Source: Sedimentisphaerales bacterium
GTDB taxonomy: Bacteria > Planctomycetota > Phycisphaerae > Sedimentisphaerales > SM23-30
Direction of reading: 5' to 3'
Assembly: GCA_016932145.1 (NCBI GenBank)
Contig: JAFGDI010000083.1
Location: 1 to 10,758 of the forward strand
DNA: 10,758 nt
Shown: positions 6,898 to 10,758 of the stretch, in pieces
How the letters are laid out: each line of letters begins with the position of its first letter
Position numbering within the stretch: position 1 is the first letter of the stretch
Program-made: the position numbers and the translations under genes
Notes under the pieces: generated by a model
Databases searched by the model: none
The model's input: the letters and a program-made list of their open reading frames with translations, nothing else
What the model was told of the DNA's origin: nothing

Positions 6898-7596
6898 ATG
6901 ATGCTCAAGAAACTAAGAGAGAAGGTATGTCAGGCGAATCTGGAATTACCCAGACGAGGTCTGGTGATCTATAGCTGGGGAAATGTAAGTGGAATAGATC
7001 GTGAAAGCGGCATAGTGGTTATTAAGCCAAGCGGCATATCATATAGTGAGCTTACGCCCGACAAGCTGGTCTTGCTGGACCTTAACGGTACGATCATTGA
7101 GGGTGAACTTAATCCTTCTTCGGACACCCCCACCCATCTGGAACTCTATCGCAGTTTTCCAGAGGTGGGCGGTGTATGTCACACTCATTCATTAAATGCG
7201 ACGGTATGGTCGCAGGCATGTCGGTCAATACCATGTCTGGGCACTACTCATGCAGATTATTTTTATGGTGCAATTCCGGTTACGGCGGTAATGACGCGTG
7301 AGCAGGTGGAGGTTGATTATGAGCTTAATACAGGTAAGGTCATAGTTGATGCCTTTGCTGGTAAAGATCCGATGCAAATGCCGGCGGTTTTGGTGGCAGG
7401 TCATGGCCCTTTTACCTGGGGGGCAGATGCTCTCAAGAGTGTTGAGTCAGCGGTGGTATTGGAACAGGTGGCAGAGATGGCATTAAAGGCGGCAGTTATT
7501 AACCCGGCATTGCCCATGCTGCCCCAATATATGCTGGACAAACATTATCTGCGTAAGCATGGTAAGAACGCTTACTATGGCCAGAAGAAGAAATAA
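6898..7596 (+). CDS. araD: L-ribulose-5-phosphate 4-epimerase
   Basis: This zinc-dependent class II aldolase/epimerase converts L-ribulose 5-phosphate to D-xylulose 5-phosphate, feeding the pentose phosphate pathway. Its 232 residues match the E. coli AraD length (231). Metal ligands are in place: Asp76 (SSDTPTH), His95 and His97 (CHTHS) and His169 (AGHGPF). The catalytic Asp120 (THADYFYGAIPVT) and the C-terminal Tyr pair at 226-227 (HGKNAYYGQ), equivalent to E. coli Tyr229, are also present. The phosphate-binding WGNVSG (27-32) and KPSGI (43-47) are intact. UlaF and SgbE are close paralogues, but adjacency to araB and a GH127 enzyme argues for AraD. Two ATGs occur in tandem (6898 and 6901). 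The first was used because it gives the E. coli numbering; AGGT at 6884-6887 is a modest ribosome site. It is in one operon with araB. Confidence 0.95.
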   Translation: MMLKKLREKVCQANLELPRRGLVIYSWGNVSGIDRESGIVVIKPSGISYSELTPDKLVLLDLNGTIIEGELNPSSDTPTHLELYRSFPEVGGVCHTHSLNATVWSQACRSIPCLGTTHADYFYGAIPVTAVMTREQVEVDYELNTGKVIVDAFAGKDPMQMPAVLVAGHGPFTWGADALKSVESAVVLEQVAEMALKAAVINPALPMLPQYMLDKHYLRKHGKNAYYGQKKK

Positions 7597-7622
7597 TGCA
7601 GCCGGGGAAGGTTATTTCCGGA

Positions 7623-7681
7623 TTTCAGAGTTCATATTAAAGGGGCGTGTGTCTGAAAGATAGAAAGTGCGACAATTCAGA
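7623..7681 (+). promoter_or_regulatory. Mutually exclusive inverted repeats in the leader of the GH127 gene
   Basis: Three complementary short blocks lie in the 97-base gap: TTTCAGA (7623-7629), TCTGAAA (7652-7658) and TTCAGA (7676-7681). The middle block can pair perfectly with either the first (7 bp) or the third (6 bp), but not both. The third block touches the ribosome site AGGAG (7683-7687). Whether it forms a regulatory switch is speculative; loops of about 18-22 bases make each stem weak. Confidence 0.3.
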
Positions 7682-7693
7682 TAGGAGTCGATT

Positions 7694-10108
7694 ATGAATA
7701 AGGCGGTCTGTTTTTTTTTAGCGGCAATGATTTATATGTCCGGCATGGTGTGGGGTTCGTCTGGTGCTGATTATCCATTTCAGCCGGTGCCATTTACTGC
7801 GGTAAAATTTACGGACCAGTTCTGGCTGTCGCGTATGGAGGTTAATCGGGTATCTACAATACCATTTGCCTTTAAGATGTGTGAAGATACTAATCGCATA
7901 GAGAATTTTAAGATAGCGGGTAAGTTGTCTGATAAGTTATGGGATGGCGAGTTTGGTTTTAATGATACCGATGTGTATAAAGTGATAGAGGGTGCTTCAT
8001 ATTCACTAATGGTAAAGCCAGATGCTAAGCTGGATAGTTATCTTGATGAAGTGATTTCATATATAGCGGCAGCTCAGGAGCCTGATGGCTATCTTTACAC
8101 TGCCTATACAGCGAAGGCTCGTGAACATAAGAAAAATATTGCCTGTTGTTATCATAAGGACAGGTGGGACGATCTGGCCAGTGCCCATGAGTTATATAAT
8201 CTGGGGCATATGTATGAAGCAGCAGCGGCTCATTATCAGGCGACAGGCAAGCGGTCTTTTCTGGATATAGCTATTAAGAGTGCTGATCTGGTGGTGGCTA
8301 CTTTTGCTGCGGGTAAAAATGAAGGAGTTCCCGGTCATGAAGAGATAGAGATTGGTCTGGTCAAGCTCTATCGGGCAACAGGCGATGAGCGATATTTGCA
8401 GCAGTCGAAATGGTTTTTACATCAGCGGGGCAGGTATGCTGGTATAAGGTCGGATTATAGTCAGTCGCATAAGCCGCTCACTGAGCAGACAGAAGCGGTA
8501 GGTCATGCTGTGCGTGCAAACTATGTATATACGGCAATGGCAGATGTTGCGGCCATTACCGGCGATGTTGACTTTGTTAAAGCTATTGATGCTATCTGGC
8601 AGAATGTGGCAGATAAGAAGCTGTATATAACAGGTGGTATTGGCGCCCGTCATGCCGGTGAGGCTTATGGCGATAATTATGAATTGCCTAACCGCTCGGC
8701 TTATTGTGAAACCTGTGCGGCCATAGCCAATGTCTATTGGAATCAGAGAATGTTCCTGTTTCATGGCGATTCTCGTCCGATAGATATAATGGAGCGGTCA
8801 TTGTATAATGCCTTGCTCAGTGGAGTGTCGCTGGACGGTATGAAGTTTTTCTATCCTAATCCGCTGGAGTCGGTAGCCGGTCATGAACGCAGTCCCTGGT
8901 TTGGTTGTGCCTGTTGCCCCAGTAATATATGTCGGTTCATCGCCTCTGTGCCCGGCTATGTATATGCGGTGCGTGATAAGGCTATATATGTGAATATGTA
9001 TGTTGATAGTGAGTCAGAGATAAAGCTGGGCGATAATGCTGTAAATCTGAGACAGGTTACGCGTTATCCGTGGGAAGGCAGGGTTGAGCTTACGGTCAAT
9101 CCGGCTGCCAGTGAGAAGTTTGCCGTAAATGTTCGTATTCCGGACTGGACGGGCGAATTTAGTTCTTCGGCACTATATACATTTATTGATAAAGCTACTC
9201 AGCCGGTTATAATAGCGGTTAATGGTCAGGAGGTAGCAGTTGAGCCTTTAAATGGTTATGTTGTACTGGATCGTAAATGGCAGTCTGGTGATATTGTGAC
9301 AATTGATCTGCCAATGGAGGTCAGGCGTCTGATCTGCGATGAGCGGGTTGTCGATAATGTTGGTAAGATGGCGATACAAAGAGGTCCGCTGGTTTATTGC
9401 GTTGAGGGTGCAGATGTAGAAGGTGGAAAAGTGTTGAATCTGCTTTTTGATAAGGATTCGCCGTTGGAGGTATCATTCTCGGATGAGCTTAATGGTGTTG
9501 TGGTTATTTCAGGTACGGCTTTTGAATTGCATAATAAAGCTGATGGCGGAAAAGAGCGGGTGGCGTGCAGGTTCAGGGCGATACCTTATTATGCCTGGGC
9601 GCACCGGGGTAAGATGCCCATGGCGGTGTGGCTGCCGTATAAGCAAGAGCAGGTTAATGCTATAGCGGCCCCAACTATTGCCTCGCGGAGTAAGGTGAGT
9701 GTTTCGTTTTTATCAAATGTAGGTAATACCAAAGCGGAATTTGTTAATGACCAGCTTGTGCCCCGGTCATCAGGTGATCACGAGAAGGGTTTTTTGCATT
9801 TCTGGCCGCATAAAGGAACGACAGAGTATGTGCAGTATGATTTTGCCGCCCCGGCGAGTGTATCGAATGTCAGTGTGTACTGGTTTGATGATACCGGGCG
9901 GGGTGAATGTCGTATTCCGAGTTCCTGGCAGGTGCTTTATCGAGAAGGAGATGAATTTAAGCCGGTACAGAATTTTAGTGATTATAAAGTAACCAAAGAT
10001 GATTTTGACGGTGTGAGTTTTCTGCCGGTGCAGACAGATGGCTTGCGATTGATGATAACCGGTCAGGATAATTTTTCAACTGGAGTGCATGAATTTAAGG
10101 TGGAATAG
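7694..10108 (+). CDS. Secreted GH127 beta-L-arabinofuranosidase with a C-terminal discoidin-like domain
   Basis: This exo-enzyme releases L-arabinose from beta-L-arabinofuranosides, as found on plant hydroxyproline-rich glycoproteins and pectin side chains. Residues 1 to about 25 form a Sec signal peptide (MNKAVCFFLAAMIYMSGMVWGSSGA), so it acts in the periplasm or outside. The DUF1680/GH127 catalytic barrel covers about 30-420, followed by beta domains to about 640. Residues equivalent to the zinc-thiolate centre of Bifidobacterium HypBA1 are visible: Glu323 (HAGEAYG, acid/base), Glu339 and Cys341 (CETC), and Cys407-Cys408 (CACCPSN), with Cys407 the expected nucleophile. The last 160 residues or so (YVQYDFAAPASVSNVSVYWFDD, then IPSSWQVLYREGDEFKPV, then LRLMITGQDNFSTGVHEFKV) look like an F5/8 type C jelly roll, making the protein longer (804 aa) than HypBA1 (658). 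AGGAG at 7683-7687 lies six bases before the ATG. GH146 is a related alternative. It is third gene of the araB-araD operon, 97 bases after araD. Confidence 0.94.
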   Translation: MNKAVCFFLAAMIYMSGMVWGSSGADYPFQPVPFTAVKFTDQFWLSRMEVNRVSTIPFAFKMCEDTNRIENFKIAGKLSDKLWDGEFGFNDTDVYKVIEGASYSLMVKPDAKLDSYLDEVISYIAAAQEPDGYLYTAYTAKAREHKKNIACCYHKDRWDDLASAHELYNLGHMYEAAAAHYQATGKRSFLDIAIKSADLVVATFAAGKNEGVPGHEEIEIGLVKLYRATGDERYLQQSKWFLHQRGRYAGIRSDYSQSHKPLTEQTEAVGHAVRANYVYTAMADVAAITGDVDFVKAIDAIWQNVADKKLYITGGIGARHAGEAYGDNYELPNRSAYCETCAAIANVYWNQRMFLFHGDSRPIDIMERSLYNALLSGVSLDGMKFFYPNPLESVAGHERSPWFGCACCPSNICRFIASVPGYVYAVRDKAIYVNMYVDSESEIKLGDNAVNLRQVTRYPWEGRVELTVNPAASEKFAVNVRIPDWTGEFSSSALYTFIDKATQPVIIAVNGQEVAVEPLNGYVVLDRKWQSGDIVTIDLPMEVRRLICDERVVDNVGKMAIQRGPLVYCVEGADVEGGKVLNLLFDKDSPLEVSFSDELNGVVVISGTAFELHNKADGGKERVACRFRAIPYYAWAHRGKMPMAVWLPYKQEQVNAIAAPTIASRSKVSVSFLSNVGNTKAEFVNDQLVPRSSGDHEKGFLHFWPHKGTTEYVQYDFAAPASVSNVSVYWFDDTGRGECRIPSSWQVLYREGDEFKPVQNFSDYKVTKDDFDGVSFLPVQTDGLRLMITGQDNFSTGVHEFKVE

Positions 10109-10498
10109 GAAGAGTATTGGATAGCATTTTGAACTGTTTTTCATGTTTTCTGATGTATCAGGGAAAAAGAGTCAGTAGGTCTGTCCGTGGTTTGCTTTTG
10201 ATTGAGTTAGCCGGGATAAAGTAATATTATCAGTCAGTGCTTAGGTTTATATTGATTATAACGATTGTAAGGGCTTGCTCCGGGATTGATAAGGTTAATG
10301 GCTGGTAATTGTTGGTGAAAGTTTATTTGTGCCGGCTGGTAGGTGGGTGTAATTGTGTTATGGGAATAGGTTTACAGAGAAAGGATTTTTTTTACATTTT
10401 TGTAGTGTGCTGTTAAAGTTGGTCGGCAGTTGGGACGATTAAAGAGGTGTAGATAGGAAAAGACACTATCTAGCATTTATTTAGTTTGGGAGGCGAAG
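10109..10498. other. Gene-free 390-bp spacer after GH127
   Basis: No coding frame with a credible start is seen on either strand. No good intrinsic terminator follows the GH127 gene: CTGAT-GT-ATCAG at 10150-10161 has too small a loop and no T-run. It should contain the promoter of the gene starting at 10499, but no convincing -35/-10 pair was found. A T-run at 10387-10394 is followed by TTTACA-like sequence. A perfect 7-bp inverted repeat, TAGATAG (10450-10456) and CTATCTA (10466-10472) around a 9-base loop, lies 15 bases before the ribosome site of the next gene. Confidence 0.45.
10488..10493 (+). promoter_or_regulatory. Strong Shine-Dalgarno fixing a TTG start
   Basis: GGGAGG at 10488-10493 lies five bases before the TTG at 10499-10501. 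An in-frame TAG stop at 10454-10456 and the absence of ATG or GTG between them leave the TTG as the best start for the partial gene. Confidence 0.7.
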
Positions 10499-10758
10499 TT
10501 GAAGAGTAGTTTACAATCAGGGTCTATTGCAGCTGAAGCCCCGGCGTGTGACAGTGGTGGTGACGGCGGGGTTAAAGGCAAGTTTTTGCCTGTGCCGCTG
10601 GCCTGCGTGCCGCCGGAGAATCTTAATGGCATTAAGACCTATATCGCAACTTCAAATGGTTACAATCTTTATAATAATACCGGTAATCAGATCTGTTCCA
10701 AAGACTATCATCGTCTTATGGATGCTGGCAACAGGTTTATGTATATTTCAGCCGCCGA
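10499..10758 (+). CDS. Partial gene, possibly the N-terminus of an HD-GYP-type signalling protein
   Basis: An open frame runs from a TTG at 10499 past the window's right edge; 86 codons are visible. The protein begins MKSSLQSGSIAAEAPACDSGGDGG, a low-complexity lead without a signal peptide. It continues with FLPVPLACVPPENLNGIKTYIATSNGYNLYNNTGNQICSKDYHRLMDAGNRFMYISAA. The run 'PVPL...YI...LY...I...D..RL.DAG..F.YI.A' resembles the N-terminal part of HD-GYP cyclic-di-GMP phosphodiesterases that I have seen in Phycisphaerae-like genomes, where a short module precedes the HD domain. The catalytic HD-GYP motifs would lie outside the window, so this is a tentative reading. Evidence that it is a real gene: the strong ribosome site GGGAGG and an uninterrupted frame with sensible composition. 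It is not obviously linked to the arabinose operon, being 390 bases downstream. Confidence 0.6.
   Translation, partial: MKSSLQSGSIAAEAPACDSGGDGGVKGKFLPVPLACVPPENLNGIKTYIATSNGYNLYNNTGNQICSKDYHRLMDAGNRFMYISAA

Noticed and set aside
10150..10161. CTGAT-GT-ATCAG palindrome as the terminator of the GH127 gene
   Set aside because: A two-base loop is sterically poor and there is no downstream T-run.

Overview
The window looks like the chromosome of a planctomycete, most likely a polysaccharide-degrading member of the Phycisphaerae. The clues are a zinc-ribbon plus single-membrane-helix protein of a style common in that phylum, an RpoD-like sigma factor with the PAYMVEMI/RWK linker I associate with planctomycete homologues, Ile codons that are often ATA, a base composition judged by eye as somewhat AT-rich to balanced, and wide AT-rich intergenic gaps. 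This placement is inference; no rRNA or other taxonomic marker is present.

Left part (1-3332), household genes: a CsgG-family outer-membrane lipoprotein, cut by the window's left edge, is transcribed leftward. It is divergent from a 269-residue sigma-70 factor, which ends in a strong intrinsic terminator. Adenine phosphoribosyltransferase (apt) follows, with a small perfect inverted repeat in its leader. Convergent to apt is an unassigned zinc-ribbon/one-helix protein.

Right part (3635-10108), a pentose locus: a XylR-architecture regulator (LacI-like sugar-binding domain fused to an AraC-type DNA-binding domain) is transcribed leftward from a 368-bp divergent control region. Rightward from the same region run L-ribulokinase (araB), L-ribulose-5-phosphate 4-epimerase (araD) and a secreted GH127 beta-L-arabinofuranosidase. 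The logic is simple. The exported enzyme releases L-arabinose from plant-type beta-L-arabinosides, AraB and AraD take L-ribulose to D-xylulose 5-phosphate, and the regulator probably senses the sugar and controls the genes. L-arabinose isomerase (araA) and a transporter are not in the window, so the pathway is incomplete here.

Right edge (10109-10758): a 390-bp gap without a gene, then the start of a rightward gene with a TTG start behind a strong Shine-Dalgarno. Its 86 visible residues faintly resemble the N-terminal region of planctomycete HD-GYP-type signalling proteins, a tentative reading.

No mobile element, CRISPR array, tRNA or rRNA was seen. I found no clearly new multi-gene system. 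The best leads are regulatory: a TGGATT repeat cluster around the regulator's promoter, mutually exclusive hairpins before the GH127 gene, and the missing isomerase.
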